Positions 34,620-46,870 of a stretch of DNA of 64,000 nt are shown here, piece after piece (the first letter of the stretch is position 1; each line of letters opens with the position of its first letter). Source of the stretch: Vitis vinifera (taxonomy: Eukaryota > Streptophyta > Magnoliopsida > Vitales > Vitaceae); NCBI RefSeq assembly GCF_030704535.1, contig NC_081810.1, forward strand, positions 8,070,501 through 8,134,500, written 5' to 3'. Below the pieces are notes generated by a model. It was not told the DNA's origin. It searched no databases and saw nothing but the letters and a program-made list of their open reading frames with translations. Made by a program: the position numbers and the translations under genes.

Positions 34620-35493
34620 TATAAATGCACAATATTTCTCTAGATATATCGGTGGATATTTTGACACAAAATATTGATGGACTGAAAATTTGATAAAAAC
34701 TTATAGAAATGTAAAAAAAAAAAAACTCTTAAAATATGAAATTAAAAGTATAATAGATATTTTAACGTTATTTTGTTCAAAAAACTGATATATGTATAAT
34801 ATAATTCATCATATTTCAAAATAACATTGTATACGTCGATAAAAAATATAAATTTCATAAATATACATTTATTATTAAATTATATCAAATATTATTCGAT
34901 AATAATGTTGTGATATTTGATTATACTTTATCTAATTTAAAAATATATTTAATATTAAAATTATAATTCATTTAATATATGTATAATTTTTAATATTTGA
35001 TTAATATATTAATGATATTAAAAACACTATGAAGAAAATTATCATGATAATTTTTATATTTTTGGTAGTCAATTAAATGAAAATTTTTCATTTAATTATA
35101 AAATAAATTATAATTAATTTGTTCATTAAAATATTATTTTAATATTATGTTTATGTGATGAGTTTTAGGTCATATATGTTTAGTGCAATATACATTATAA
35201 GAACCAAGGTTGGCCTAGTGGTTGGCCCAACCACAAGTTGAATCTTTTGGTTGAGGTTTGACCCCTTAGCTACAAAAAAAAAAAATTAAAAAATCAAGTG
35301 AGTTTCTACCTTTGACCACACTTCCCCGCGTTGATTGCAACAAAATATCGCAATAAATGGTCAAAAATCGATAAAATGGCGATAAATTACGATATATAAG
35401 AGAAATTCTCGATAAATTGACAAAATATCGAAGTACTGATTTTTCTCTGCTATATATCATGTCAGGTCTACCGAAACACGATATTTTAATCCA
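34620..35493 (-). repeat. AT-rich repeat family, copy 2 (near complete)
   Basis: Reading the minus strand from 35493: a head with ttaaaatatcgtg and several atcgat/tatcg words, a tRNA-like module in the opposite sense (35203-35286), then an AT-rich tail with aattaattataat, tatcatgataattttcttca and ttaatatcattaatatatta. The same order appears on the plus strand at 63537-64000. The outer borders are not defined by inverted repeats or by a target duplication that I can see. Confidence 0.6.
35203..35286 (+). mobile_element. tRNA-derived SINE-like module with poly(A) end
   Basis: Box-A-like ttggcctagtggttgg (35210-35225) and box-B-like gaggtttgacccc (35253-35265) are spaced as in a tRNA. An A13-type run follows from about 35274. 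This looks like a SINE, but a related module occupies the same place in the 63.6-kb repeat copy, so it may be a part of that repeat. Confidence 0.55.
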
Positions 35494-38400
35494 CAGTTAG
35501 GATGAGCACAGGTAGTCTCGTGATTACCATGCTAACCACACTTAATGAGAATATCTACCTTATGTTTGTTGCAAAACACATCAAGGATTTTTACCTTAAT
35601 TAGTATCTTAAATTTTTCCTTCAATAAAGGTAATTGATGACTTAGGATCTTGTACAGTTATTAACATAATTTTGATTTTTTTTTTCTTTCTAAATGATAG
35701 TTTTATGTTTCTTAATGTTACAGAGATACTTTAAGCCTTATCAGGTCTAAAATATAATGGGAAACATCCCTATAACATTCTTAAGGAAAAATAGGAGATG
35801 TGATTACACCAAACACTCACGAATGTTATAATCCCCCAACTTTTAACATAAAACCCCTCCACCCTATAATTTTAAAAAAAAAATTTATAGCTATCAAGTT
35901 CAACTTCATCACTTTGAATTCTCTTTATGACCTTATTTATTTTTGGATTAAATTATTATATAACTTTGATTATTACTTGTGCTTCATTTAATTTCATGGT
36001 TTAGGTGAAGAGCAACCCAAACTTATATGCTTTACTCTCAGATACATGCATTTGAATCTGATTAGCACCAACATATTTTTCATCCCACTATTTTAAAATC
36101 AAAGACCCTAAATGGAAAGTTAGAAAATTCAACCTCATTGAAGGTGGTGTAGTGCAAATCATCCAATACTTACGAATTGCATAGTGTTTCCTATAAATCT
36201 TAATATTCTTATGAAAATTGCAAAAAAAAAAAGTTGAGACCAAGTTCTTGCAACATATCTTAAGCTTTTTCTTCTTCTACAAGATTTCTACTTAATTATT
36301 AATCTTTTCAAACTTTATTTTACAAATTGGAGAAGTGACAAAGGAGATAAGTTATGGCAGTACTACTAACATTTTTTTTATAATGATAGTAAGTGATAGT
36401 CACTTTCTGCTTATATCATTACAAGTAGTGTCACATATAAAGAAAGAAAAATATGACAAAGATCAAGCATCTAGATGGAATATTTTTCTCTTACCTGTTA
36501 ACATATTCCAAATAATATAGCTAAAAATTAACCATACTCCATTATCTTTGTAGGAAAAAAGTCAAGACTATCTAACTGATATTCTTTGTCGCTTATCCAA
36601 TTGTAATTAAAGCCTTAAAAAAATTAATAATTAAGTAAAATTGTTGTACAAGAGGAAGATTAAGGTATACTACAGACACTTATCCTTGACCATTTTTGTA
36701 GTTTTATGTAAGAATACTAAGATTTAGAGGAAACACTTTCCTACTTGTAAGTATTAGATGGCTTGCACTTCACCTAAGCCATGAAGTTAAATGAAGAATA
36801 TGTAATAATCAAAGTTCTACACTCATTTAATTCTAAAAGAAATAAAGTTAGAAAGAGAATTTTAAAGTGATTAAGTTGATCCTAATAGTTTGAAAAGATT
36901 GTAAGGAAAATGAGTTTGATGTCAAAAGTGGGGATTGCAATGTTACTGAATATCTATTGTAGTTGCCTATCTCCTAGTGTTTCCTTAATAAGGTTGTGAA
37001 GAAGCTTCCTGCCATATTTTGGACTTGATAAGGGTTTGATTATTTTGGTAACATTAGGAAACATAAAACCATTATTTAGAAAGAAAAGAAAGGTTAAAAT
37101 CAGATTAATCACTATAAAAATCCTTGAATCATTTAATTAATTAAACACAATTATCCTTATTATGGAAAATCTAGCCACCTAATGTCTTACACATAGAAAC
37201 CTGTTTGAAATAGATCCATCAGAAATTTAAGTTTCAAGAAAAAGAAAAACCAATGACCATCCATTGTTTCTAATCCTAGGTCCACAGTGCCTAATTTGTT
37301 GAATCCTTATGGTATGCACAACTCAGCATGTGCTATGGTCTCCTTGTGGTCATAATCATTTCCATACACCATGATTTGCTCATGCACTACAATAAAAATT
37401 GTTTAACCACTTCACCATGTCCATATTTCAAGATTCTTTTTGCAATCCTCTTTTGTATCTCTACATTTTAGGTTCCGTTTTTTTAGAAAATTTCACTATT
37501 TTATATTAGAAAAAACTTTGATACCGCTTGTGCTAATGAAGCTTTAAATGCCACTTAATAGTGCAATAGCATAAGAATAAAATCATCCATACTCAAAGAT
37601 ACAAGAGGTTTTAACATAATTTGACCAACCATGCTTACATCCATGAATAAGAGAGAATTATTGCATTGTACCATAGAGAATATTATATAGAGCTGAAAAA
37701 ATAGATACAACTATTGAAGTTTGAACAATCTCATACATATTTTTTCATCCTTTGTATTTATAATTTGAATGGTGAGTCCTTGCTCTGTTGGGTAACTTAC
37801 TGTTTTTCTTACATATTTATCTTCACAAGCTTATCTCAATCTTATAACTTTATATTTTCTAGCATGACCTAAAATATTTATAGAGATATTTATAATATTT
37901 TTCCTTATGCAATCAAAGAAACATGTTTTTTATAATAAAATATTATTCTTTATAAAATATATATATATATATATATATATATCAAATATGAATTGGAGAC
38001 ACCTTCCAACAAGTTATGAATTACAAATCCAATTATGATTAAGCCCTTAATCATATGACCGTTATTTGATTAGAATTATTACATGAAGTTGTCATGACTC
38101 TCTTGATAGCCCTTACAAATAGCTCATCTTTCTATCAGGTTTGTCATCAACAAAACCATCGAAGTCACTTGGCTAAACACATCTTTCTCTCTTTTCTTTT
38201 TCTGGGTTGCTTTCAAACTCCTGCTCTGAAGAATAGGAATACACCCCCCTACCACCGAGCCTTCCTGCTATTCTATTTTCTATATTTTTAAAATAATTTT
38301 TAGTAGTTATGTTCTATTTTTAATCATTCCCATATAATTGTTTCTTAAAACATTATTTAGAAAATAAGTAAAAACAACTTAGAATGAGTGAAAGATGTTA

Positions 38401-38930
38401 TCTAAAAATATTATATTTTTTATATTTAAAATAAAAAATCAATTTTGATTTTATAATTATCAAATGTGTTTTTCTTTTATTTCGTTTAGAGGAAGAGTAC
38501 TATTTTTAAAAACAGTTTTCACATTACATGCGTGTAATGTTACCTAGTAATTGCATACGTGTTCTGAGAACACATTGATGGCTTAGAATTTAGAAACTCC
38601 ACTTGGACTACCATGTGTATGATTGTAGGTGACAAATCATGTAAAATCATTTCAAGGGAAGCAGTGGAGTAAAGGTCACCTACGTATTCGAATGGAGGTG
38701 GCCATCCATGATGACTCAAAATAGTCAAGATTTCAAGTCCATCGTCTATCAAAGTTGATTGTAATCCTAGTTTTTTAGTTTTCAAACGTTATATATATGC
38801 ACATTAAGTAACCACCTAAAACATGGTCTGTACCTAGTTCATTTATGGGCATGTTTAACTGTAAGTGATATATGGAACTTATTCCACAACCTCAAACGTG
38901 TACTAAAAAAGTGAACAGTTCCACTCCAAG
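35494..38930. other. Intergenic 3.4 kb, no gene recognised
   Basis: No protein-family similarity was seen on either strand. A short (AT)n tract is at about 37961-37982. A tttgataccgct word near 37517 resembles an inverted Copia primer site but no gag or pol follows. The minus ORF at 38540-38785 matches nothing I know. Confidence 0.5.
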
Positions 38931-38933
38931 CAT

Positions 38934-38963
38934 AGAGAGAGAGAGAGGGAGAGAGAGAGAGAG
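38934..38963. repeat. (GA)n microsatellite
   Basis: A GA dinucleotide run interrupted once by gg, about 55 bp left of the Copia element. Confidence 0.9.
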
Positions 38964-39018
38964 TTGAGGTAAATATAAATTAGTAAGTAGACCATGAAAT
39001 ATTTTTATGCTTTATCTT

Positions 39019-39559
39019 TGTAGAGTTTGCCAACTATCAAGTGACAAGTGGCAAGGCCATTGACTAAGCTCCACTAGCAAACAATAAAACTCGCTTACTT
39101 GGGTAGAAAATAACGGCTGGGAGTATTGTTAGTTAATTAAAGGTTTTTTACTAATATAAAAGGTGTAGTCTCGGGAAAACAAAAAAAAGGCATTCAGTTA
39201 TATAGAACAGAGAACAAGAAATGAAGAGAGCTTTGCAAATCCATAACCATAGGTGTGTCTCGGTTATCTTGTATAGAAAGAAACAGAGGTGAGGAGGGTT
39301 CTTGGGAAAAGCTGTAATTTCTTTGTTTTTTATTCTTGTGTAATCTCTAGTTGGTACAGTTGAATAAAGGCTTCAGGAAATCAGTGTGGATGTAGATCAA
39401 GTTGATTGAACCACGATAATTCTCTTGTGTTCTTGATCTTGGTTGATTGTGTACCAGTTGTTTGATTTTATTCCTAAGAGAAGTTCTTGCAAACTGGTTG
39501 TTTTTCCTTTTAGTTTCTGCTCTAACAGTCCCTAGTTCAAGGCTGGTTCTTCTTCAACA
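39019..39559 (+). repeat. Copia 5' LTR
   Basis: 541 bp, tgta...aaca. Contains a TATA box (tataaaag, 39155-39162) and a polyadenylation-like aataaa (39363-39368). Pairs with 43551-44091. Confidence 0.93.
39155..39162 (+). promoter_or_regulatory. TATA box of Copia 5' LTR
   Basis: tataaaag, conserved as tataaaaa at 43687-43694 in the other LTR. Both sit about 140 bases into the LTR, ahead of the aataaa signal, so this is the likely U3/R promoter. Confidence 0.6.
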
Positions 39560-39561
39560 AT

Positions 39562-39573
39562 TGGTATCAGAGC
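39562..39573 (+). other. Copia primer-binding site (tRNA-iMet)
   Basis: tggtatcagagc, two bases after the 5' LTR. It is complementary to the 3' end of initiator methionine tRNA, the usual primer for Copia elements. Confidence 0.9.
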
Positions 39574-39585
39574 CTTTGGGTTATA

Positions 39586-40293
39586 ACGGGGACTGCAAAG
39601 TTTGATGTAGAAAATTTTACGGGCAAAAATGATTTTGGGTTATGGAGACTAAAGATGAGGGCATTGATGGTTCAACAGGGGCTCCAAGATGTCCTACTTG
39701 GAGAGAAAACTCATAGTGTTATCATTCTTTCTTTAGGTGATACTATGCTGAGAGAGGTGGCCAAAACAAAGTTTGCAGCTGAGTTGTGGCTCAAGATTGA
39801 GAGCCTATACATGACCAAGTTATTAGCAAACCGATTACATAAGAAGATCAAGTTATATACATTCAAGATGACCCCGGGTATGTCAATTGAAGAGCATCTT
39901 GATCACTTCAATAAGATAATATTGGATTTGGAAAATATTGATATCGCAGTATCAGATGAAGATAAAGCAATTCTGTTACTGACTTCTTTAGATGCATCAT
40001 ATACTAATATGAAAGAGGCCATAATGTATGAGAGAGACAGCCTGACCTTTGACAAGGTGCAGTCCATTTTGCATGCTAGAGAATTACAAAAACAAAAAGA
40101 ATCCAATGAGGAGTCGGGTGAGGGTTCAAACATCAAGGGCAGATATGAAAAATGAGAAAAGAAGGGCAAGAATTCAAAGTCCATATCAAAATCCAAGACT
40201 AAGAAGCTCAAGTGTTTTATCTGTCACAAGGAAGAACACTTCAAGAAGGATTGCCCGGATAGGAGACAAAACACAGTAAAAAAAAAACAGTGA
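39586..40293 (+). pseudogene. Copia gag
   Basis: The frame runs from an ACG (39586) where an ATG would be expected, through KFDVENFTGKNDFGLWRLKM (typical gag start), ILLLTSLDASY and the CCHC zinc knuckle CFICHKEEHFKKDC. A TGA interrupts it at 40153-40155. An A10 run at 40278-40287 then shifts the frame relative to pol, and the gag frame ends at TGA 40291-40293. Gag packages the element RNA; with no ATG at the normal place and a stop before the knuckle, this copy is defective. Confidence 0.88.
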
Positions 40294-43200
40294 ATGAGGG
40301 TGATGCTGCTGTGATTTTGAATGGATATGACAGTGCTGAGGTGCTGAATGTGGCAGAGATGGACTCGGGCAAGGAGTGGATACTTGATTCAAGGTGCTCT
40401 TTTCACATGTGTCCTATCAAAGCTTGGTTTGAAGACTTTAAAGAAGTTAATGGAGGTCATGTACTGCTGGGCAATAATAAACATTGTAAGATTCTTGATA
40501 CTGGTACCATCAGGATCAAGCACTATGATGGCATTGAAAGAGTTCTTGAAGATGTCAGGTATATACCCGAGTTAAAAAGGAACCTTATCTCACTTGGAAT
40601 TCTGGACAAGTTAGGATATACATTCAAGTCAGAACCTAACTCTTTGAGAGTGGCTAGAGGTTCACTTACTGTCATGAAAGGGACAATAAAAAATGGGTTG
40701 TATACTCTTATAGGCCAGACTATGACAGGCAAAGTTTTTACTATGCTAAAGGAGGATGTGGGGACAACCAAGCTATGGCATCAGAGGCTTGGTCACATCA
40801 GCCACAGGGGACTACAAGAGCTGGAGAAGCAAGGAGTGTTGGGAAACTACAAGCTGACATATTTGCCTTTTTTTTAACATTATGTGTTTGGCAAGGCTAC
40901 AAGGGTGAAGTTTGCCAAAGCAGTACATGAAACACAAAACCAGTTGGACTACATACACTATGACTTGTGGGGACCATCACGAGTATTGTCGATAGGTGGA
41001 GCAAGGTACTTCTTAACTTTTATTGATGATAACTCTAGGAAAGTGTGGATTTATTTTCTTAAAAATAAAAGTGAGACCTTCCTAAAGTTCAAAGAGTGGA
41101 AAATTCTGGTTGAAACTCAAGCAGACAGAAAAGTGAAGAAGTTGAGAACAGATAATGGGCTTGAATTCCTATCAAATGATTTTAATTCATTTTGTCAAAA
41201 GGAAAGCATGGCTACACATAGAACTGTCAGATATACACCTCAACAAAATGGCCTAGCTGAGCGCATGAATAGGACCATTTTGGAGAGGGTGAGATGCATG
41301 TTGTCAAGTTCAAGGTTGTCAAAGGTTCTCTAGGCTAAGGCTGCAGAAACATTTGTCCATTTGATCAACAGGAGCCCATCATCAGCATTACAATTCAAAA
41401 CCCCTCAAGAAAAGTGGACTAGGAAAGTTGCAGATTATCAACATCGCAAAGTTTTTGGGTGCACAGCTTATTTACACACCAAAACAAATAAGTTAGAACC
41501 AGGGGCTGTAAAGTGTATTTTCTTGGGGTATCTGAAAGAAGTTAAAGGTTACAAGTTGTGGATAGAAACACAAGGCAAAGGGAAGTGTATAATTAGCAGA
41601 GATGTAACTTTTAATGAGCAAGATATGCCAAAACAAACTCCAGCCAAAGATGTGGAAGGGTCATATCAGTTACAGTTTGAGGTGGATCATGAGACTTTGC
41701 AACCTGAAAAGTTTACAAATACTTCATCCAAGACAATTCAAGAAGAAATAGTACATGAAAGACAAAATGAACCAACTCAAGGGTTGGAATCCTATAGTCT
41801 AGCAAGAGACAGACAAAAAAGACAAGTCAAACCTCCCAAAAGATATGGCCAAGTTGAGATGACAACATTTGCATTGAGTGTAGCTGAAGAAATAATGGAT
41901 ATGGAGCCAAAAACATACCAAGAAGCCATCAATAGCAATGAGGTTGATCAGTGGGTAAAAGTTATACAAGAAGAGATGGATTCCTTAAGGAAAAATGAGA
42001 CTTGGGAATTGGTCACTAAACCCAAGGACCGAAAGGTAGTAGGCTCCAAGTGGGTTTTTAAAAGAAAGCAAGGGACACTAGGGAATGAGGCTCCAAGGTA
42101 CAAGGCAAAGGTGGCTAAGGGGTTTTCACAAAAGGAGAGTGTTGACTATAATGAGATATTCTCTCATGTAGTCAAAGACAGTTCAATCCGATTGTTGTTG
42201 GCTTTTGTAGCTCATGAAGACTTGGAGTTGGATCAACTAGATGTGAAGACAACATTCTTGCATGGAGAACTTGATGAGCTGATTTATATGCAACCACCCA
42301 AAGGCTTTGGGGAAGGAATCAAGGATGGTCAGGTATGTTTACTTAAGAAATCTCTTTATGGCCTAAAGCAATCACCTAGGCAATGGTATAAGAGATTTGA
42401 TAAGTACATGCTAGATATTGGTTTCAATCGGAGTAGCCATGATGGATGTGTATATTTTAAGCTAACTGAAAACAGCATGGTATATCTTTTACTACATGTG
42501 GATGACATGCTGGTGGCATGTAAGGAGAAAAGACACTTGGAGCAGGTCAAAGAGATGCTTAAGGCTAAATTTGAAATGAAAGATCTTGGTTCAGCCAAGA
42601 GGATTTTGGGAACAGAGATAGAAAGACACAGGAGCAAAAGGGTACTTAGGCTTTCTCAAAAGTCATACATCTCAAAGGTACTAAGCAGATTTGAGATGAA
42701 TAATATAAAGACAGTGAGTACTCCTCTAGGACAGCATTTTAGACTTTCCATAACACAAGCACCTGAGACTCATGAAGAGAAAAGGTTTATGGAAATGATA
42801 CCTTATGCTAGCATGGTGGGTAGTGTGATGTACACTATGGTGTGTTCTCAGCCTGATCTTGCATATGCGGTTAGCATGATAAGTAGATACATGAGCTGCC
42901 CTAGAAAGTCACATTGGCAAGCAGTAAAGTGGTTTTTTCAATACTTAGCTGGTACTAGAAGCTTGGGGCTGGTTTATGGAGGTAATAGTCAATTGGGAAC
43001 TCAGTTACAAGGGTTTGTAGATGTTGATTATGCTGGGAACATTGACACCAGAAAGTTTCTTACTGGATATGTATTCACAGTGTTTAGAGGAGTGGTGAGC
43101 TGGAAGGCCAACCTTCAATCAGTGGTAGCTCTCTCAACCATTGAAGCTGAATACATGGCAGTGACAGAGGCTGTGAAGGAGGCAATTTGCCTTAAGGGTA

Positions 43201-43469
43201 TTACGGAAGAATTGGCTATGTACAGAAGTAAAGTTGTTGTATATTGTGATAACCATAGTGCAATCCATTTAGCCAAGAATCAATCCTTCTACGAAATGTC
43301 CAAACATATTGATGTAAGGCTGCACTTTGTGAGAGATATCATTGTTGTAGGAGAGATTGGAGTTGGAAAAGTTCCTACTAAAGACAATCCATCCGACATG
43401 TTGACTAAGTCTCTAAATGTGACTAAGTTCAAACACTATTTGAATTTGATCAACATGGAAGAATATTGA
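40290..43469 (+). pseudogene. Copia pol polyprotein (protease, integrase, RT, RNase H)
   Basis: Protease: WILDSRCSFHMCP, where the catalytic D-S-G has become D-S-R. GAG-pre-integrase: LWHQRLGHISHRGL, but both cysteines of the following C-x-x-C are replaced (F and Y) and the glutamate between them is TAA (40875-40877). Integrase: the D-D-E residues are present (YDLWGPS, RTDNGLEF, PQQNGLAERMN). A TAG at 41331-41333 replaces tryptophan before AKAAETFVHLINR. From 41361 one uninterrupted frame to 43469 covers the integrase tail, reverse transcriptase (KWVFKRK, LDVKTTFLHGEL, YGLKQSPRQWY, LLLHVDDML, where YVDD is usual) and RNase H (VDVDYAGN, STIEAEYMAVTEA, MSKHIDVRLHFVRD). The 5' half is dead while the RT half is open. 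Confidence 0.93.
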
Positions 43470-43550
43470 AGACTTCCCATTAGGGAAGGTACTGAGACCT
43501 GAAGGTAGTTCAGACACTTGTCAACTTAATAGGTTGTTAAGGTGGAATTT

Positions 43551-44091
43551 TGTAGAGTTTGTCGAATATCAAGTGACAAGTGGCAAGGCCATTGACTAAG
43601 CTCAACTAGCAAACAATAAAGCTTGCTGACCTGGGTAGAAAATAACGGTTGGGAGTATTGTTAGTTAGTTAGAGGTTTTTGACTGATATAAAAAGTGCAA
43701 TCTCGGGAAAACAAAAAGGAGGCATTCAATTGAATAGAATAAAGAGCAAGAAATGAAAAGAGCTTTGCAAATCCATAACCATGGGTCTGTCTTAGTTATC
43801 TTGTATAGAAAGAAACGGAGGTGAGGAGAGTTCTTGGGAAAAACTGTAATTTCTTTGTTTTTTATTCTTGTGTAATCTCTAGTTGGTATAGTTGAATAAA
43901 GGCTTTAGGAAATCAGTGTGGATGTAGATCAAGTTGATTGAACCACGATAATTCTCTTGTGTTCTTGATTTTAGTTGATTGCGTACCAGCTATTTGATTT
44001 TATTCCTAAGAGAAGTTCTTGCAAACTAGTTGTTTTTCCCTTTAGTTTCTGCTCTAACAGCCCCTAGTTCAAGGCTGGTTTTTCTTCAACA
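43551..44091 (+). repeat. Copia 3' LTR
   Basis: 541 bp, preceded by a short purine-rich stretch (aaggtggaa). Carries the same TATA and aataaa signals as the 5' copy. Differences from the 5' LTR are dominated by C/T and A/G changes. Confidence 0.93.
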
Positions 44092-44182
44092 ACCTTGTTG
44101 GAGAAGTTTTTTAGAGAAGCTGGTGAGCCACTTCCACGTTTTCCATATTCTAATCATCCAAGCAATAGCCCTTCAATAAAAA

Positions 44183-44850
44183 TTGCCACCAAGCTCGCCT
44201 TCTTTTCCTGTACTAGGTCATCTCCACCTGGTGAAATTACCTTTCCATCGAGCTCTACAGACTCTTTTTGAAAAGTGGTCCCATATTCGCCCTCCGCCTC
44301 AAGCTTGCCCAGTTGTTGTCGTCTCCTCTCCCTCCGCCGTCGAAGAATGCTTCATCAAGAACGACATCGTCCTCGCAAACCGTCCTCACTTCTTGAGTTC
44401 TAAGCACCTGAGCTACAACCACACCACTGTGGACACCTTACCATATAGTGAAGACTAGCGCAACCTCCACCGCATCTACTCAATCGAAATCATCTCCTCC
44501 AATCGCCTTAACATGTTTCTAGGCATCCGCAGTGATGAAGCCAAGCTTCTGTTGCATCGACTGTCTCAGGATTCCAGGGATAAGTTTGCAAAGGTAGAGT
44601 TAAAATCATTGTTTTCAAAGCTGACATTTTATACTATAATGAGGACGATTGCAGGGCAGCGATACCATGGCGAAGAAGTGGGTATGAAGGAGGTGAAGTA
44701 GTTTCGGGAGATCATAGGGGGGATTTTTGAGTTGGGTGGGACTTCAAACCCGATGGACTACTTGCTTATATTGGAGTGGGTTGACTATGGGGGTTACAAG
44801 AAGAAGCTGATGAAGCTCAGTAGACAGACAGAGGCTTCCATCAATAATAA
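44183..44850 (+). pseudogene. Cytochrome P450 fragment, CYP81-like
   Basis: The translation starts in the proline hinge (LPPSSPSFPVLGHLHLVK). It continues with FHRALQTLFEKW, VVVVSSPSAVEECFIKND, ANRPHFLSSKHLSYNHTTV, then RNLHRIYSIEI, FYTIMRTIAGQRYHGEE and FREIIGGIFELGG, ending near KLMKLSRQTEASINN. These are signatures of the CYP81 family (isoflavone hydroxylase-like). Lesions: TAG at 44456-44458 where W is expected in the D-W-R-N motif, a pair of compensating frame changes near 44278-44310, and TAG at 44699-44701. The membrane anchor, I-helix and heme-binding cysteine region are all absent, so under half the usual ~500 residues remain. The fragment begins just right of the Copia 3' LTR. Confidence 0.85.
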
Positions 44851-45654
44851 GTGTTTATTATTAGCTACCATACTTGTCAGCTTCTTCTTATAGAGCTATA
44901 ATTAAGTGTTCTATTCCATCAATAATATACATATGAGAAAACCTAAGGGTAAAGGAGTTAAGGAAAAGAAACACAATTTCTATTATGCTTATTATTTGGT
45001 CTCTCCAAAAATTCCCTACGAATTAAATGTATTTTTTGTTTTTCTCTCGATAATAGAATTGTGAAAATCATATTGTTCTAAAATCCTTGGTTACTATGAT
45101 TGTTCTATAGGAATTAGAGTTATGATTATTCTATAAAAAAAAATAGGGTTATGATTGTTCTGTAAGAATTAGGGTTATTATTGTTTTGCATAAATAAAGA
45201 AAACCTAACATGTGGAATTAGAGTCATGGTTCCAGAACTTATGATTTTCCTTTAAAGATTATTTTATGTCTCTCTTATGATATCAAATTTTGATGAGAGA
45301 ATTAAATTTATTGATAATACTTTTCTGTTACAATCAAAATATTTTATCAATATTTTTGTATTCGATTTCTTCCCGAAATCAATTATGGTGGCTTTAAGTT
45401 ATCCTATGAATTACAATTTTATGTCAATTATTATTTGTTACCACATAATTGTTTATTGCTATTAATGCACGATTTGAATAAATTGAATTCGACTTTATGT
45501 CAAACTTGATCCTTTTATAAAGAAATTGCATATTGTACAACTTGAGATCATAAGTTATTTTTGGCAAATTGTCTTTTATGCTTCCATAATAGTATTATGA
45601 AGTTTTAACATGATTGGGATTTTGTTTAATTTGATATTCATATTATGCTTGTTT
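44851..45654. other. Intergenic, no gene recognised
   Basis: AT-rich sequence. A phrase of the type agggttatgattgttct recurs two or three times near 45110-45185. The missing P450 C-terminal half is not found here. Confidence 0.5.
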
Positions 45655-45810
45655 GCAATCACCAAAGGGCCCTTACGCGCATCTCGACTAATCTCACGAG
45701 GCCTTGAAGTTAACGATCAGGTAAACCTTCAATGGCCCTTAGGGGACTCGAACTAGTGATCATTGGGGAGTAAACCTAAGGCCGGACTAATTGAGCTACC
45801 CATCAGAGTT
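45655..45810 (-). mobile_element. tRNA-derived SINE-like sequence
   Basis: On the minus strand, gatgggtagctcaattagtc (box A, around 45785-45797) is followed by agttcgagtcccc (box B, around 45741-45754), spaced about 40 bases apart as in tRNA-derived SINEs. The 3' part beyond box B (cctaagggccattg) is unrelated to tRNA, as in a SINE body. Confidence 0.6.
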
Positions 45811-46650
45811 TGGTCAAACTGTAATATTTTGAATATCAAATTATATAATAATTATTTATATTATACCATTTGAAATTCTTATGGAGCTATGATGTGTAAT
45901 ACATTTCTCTCCTCTCTCTCCTAGGGTTTCCCCTGAATTTATTTTCTGATTTTGGGAATATGGTATTTGGGTGTCACGTGCAAGTCCTATTCTCCCCAAC
46001 CCCCATCACCTTTGTCCTTTGGGAGCAGCCTCATACGTAACGCATTTGTCTATTTACTATGCCATGTGTCATAATCTTTTTGGGCCATTCTATGAGACTA
46101 AAATGCAGTTCCCGATCTCATTTAAAAAAATGGTGATCAATAAAAAACATACCGTATAACAAAAATATCTTGTTTATTTATATTTTAGCATAATTCCATT
46201 TGTTTCTACCCATGATTCATTTCCTTTTATACACGTGAGATATTTTAACAATTTTTTATTTTTAATTATATTAATAGGAAATACAAAATAATAAAAATAT
46301 CTATTAATTTGAAAAGCTTAAGCACAAAAAGTCCATTTTTGTGTCTTTTTTTAAAAAGTCACTAAAAAAATTAAAATCATTTAAGTTAAAGAAGAAATTA
46401 ATATAAACTAAGAGAGTTAATTTTTTATTTTTGTGACTTATTATAAATTTTTTATTCAGTAAAAAATAACCAAAATCTTTAATTTTTTTTTATAAAAAAA
46501 GTAATATGTTGATTTTTTTTATTTTAAAATACTTAATAAAAATAAAATATTATAAAAACAAATAGCTTAATACTTAACACTATTAAGCGCTATTTAGTTT
46601 TAAATTCTATTTATAATTAAGTAAAAAACAAAACATAAACACCACCTAAG
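45811..46650. other. AT-rich intergenic, no gene recognised
   Basis: No coding similarity. The segment ending caaaacataaacaccacc (46629-46646) resembles the inverted end of a hAT MITE (ggtggtgttt type), but its partner end was not located. Confidence 0.4.
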
Positions 46651-46870
46651 GGAATATTTGGTAAAACTTAATATTTATTACTTAATCGCTTAAGTTGATT
46701 TTAAGTTAAATTATATTTAAGTTATTGATTTAAAATTTATTACTTAATTATTATTTTAAATATTAAGGTTGTTTGATAAAATTAACTTAAAATTTATTTC
46801 AAATCATTAAATTAACATATTAATTCTCATAATAATTAAAGTTAAATATTTTAATTTTAATAAATATTTT
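46651..46870. mobile_element. hAT-like MITE fragment, related to 10476-11031
   Basis: Begins gggaatatttggtaaaactt and carries many ttaagt/acttaa motifs, including ggttgtttgataaaatt inside. The composition and start match the family at 10476. No complete inverted partner or target duplication was identified. Confidence 0.4.

Larger units (their letters stand above)
39019..44091 (+). mobile_element. Full-length Copia LTR retrotransposon (defective)
   Basis: Two 541-bp LTRs starting tgtagagtttg and ending cttcaaca (39019-39559, 43551-44091) flank gag-protease-integrase-RT-RNase H in Copia order. The primer site tggtatcagagc (39562-39573) is a perfect tRNA-iMet match. Flanks atctt (39014-39018) and acctt (44092-44096) form a 5-bp target duplication with one transition. 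By eye the LTRs differ at about 40 sites, mostly transitions, so the insertion is not recent. The coding region has several stops and frame changes. Its right border lies about 90 bp from a P450 fragment. Confidence 0.93.

Noticed and set aside
35203..35286. True tRNA gene candidates (also 11615-11762, 22480-22556, 45655-45810, 63650-63725)
   Set aside because: Pol III box A/B words are present, but I could not fold a full cloverleaf with an anticodon arm and paired acceptor ends. They read as SINE-type derivatives.
37500..37800. Second Copia element on the minus strand
   Set aside because: Only a degenerate primer-site-like word was found; no LTR pair or coding remnant supports it.
38540..38785. 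Minus-strand ORF of 81 residues as a gene
   Set aside because: No recognisable family, no splice context and no neighbours supporting it.
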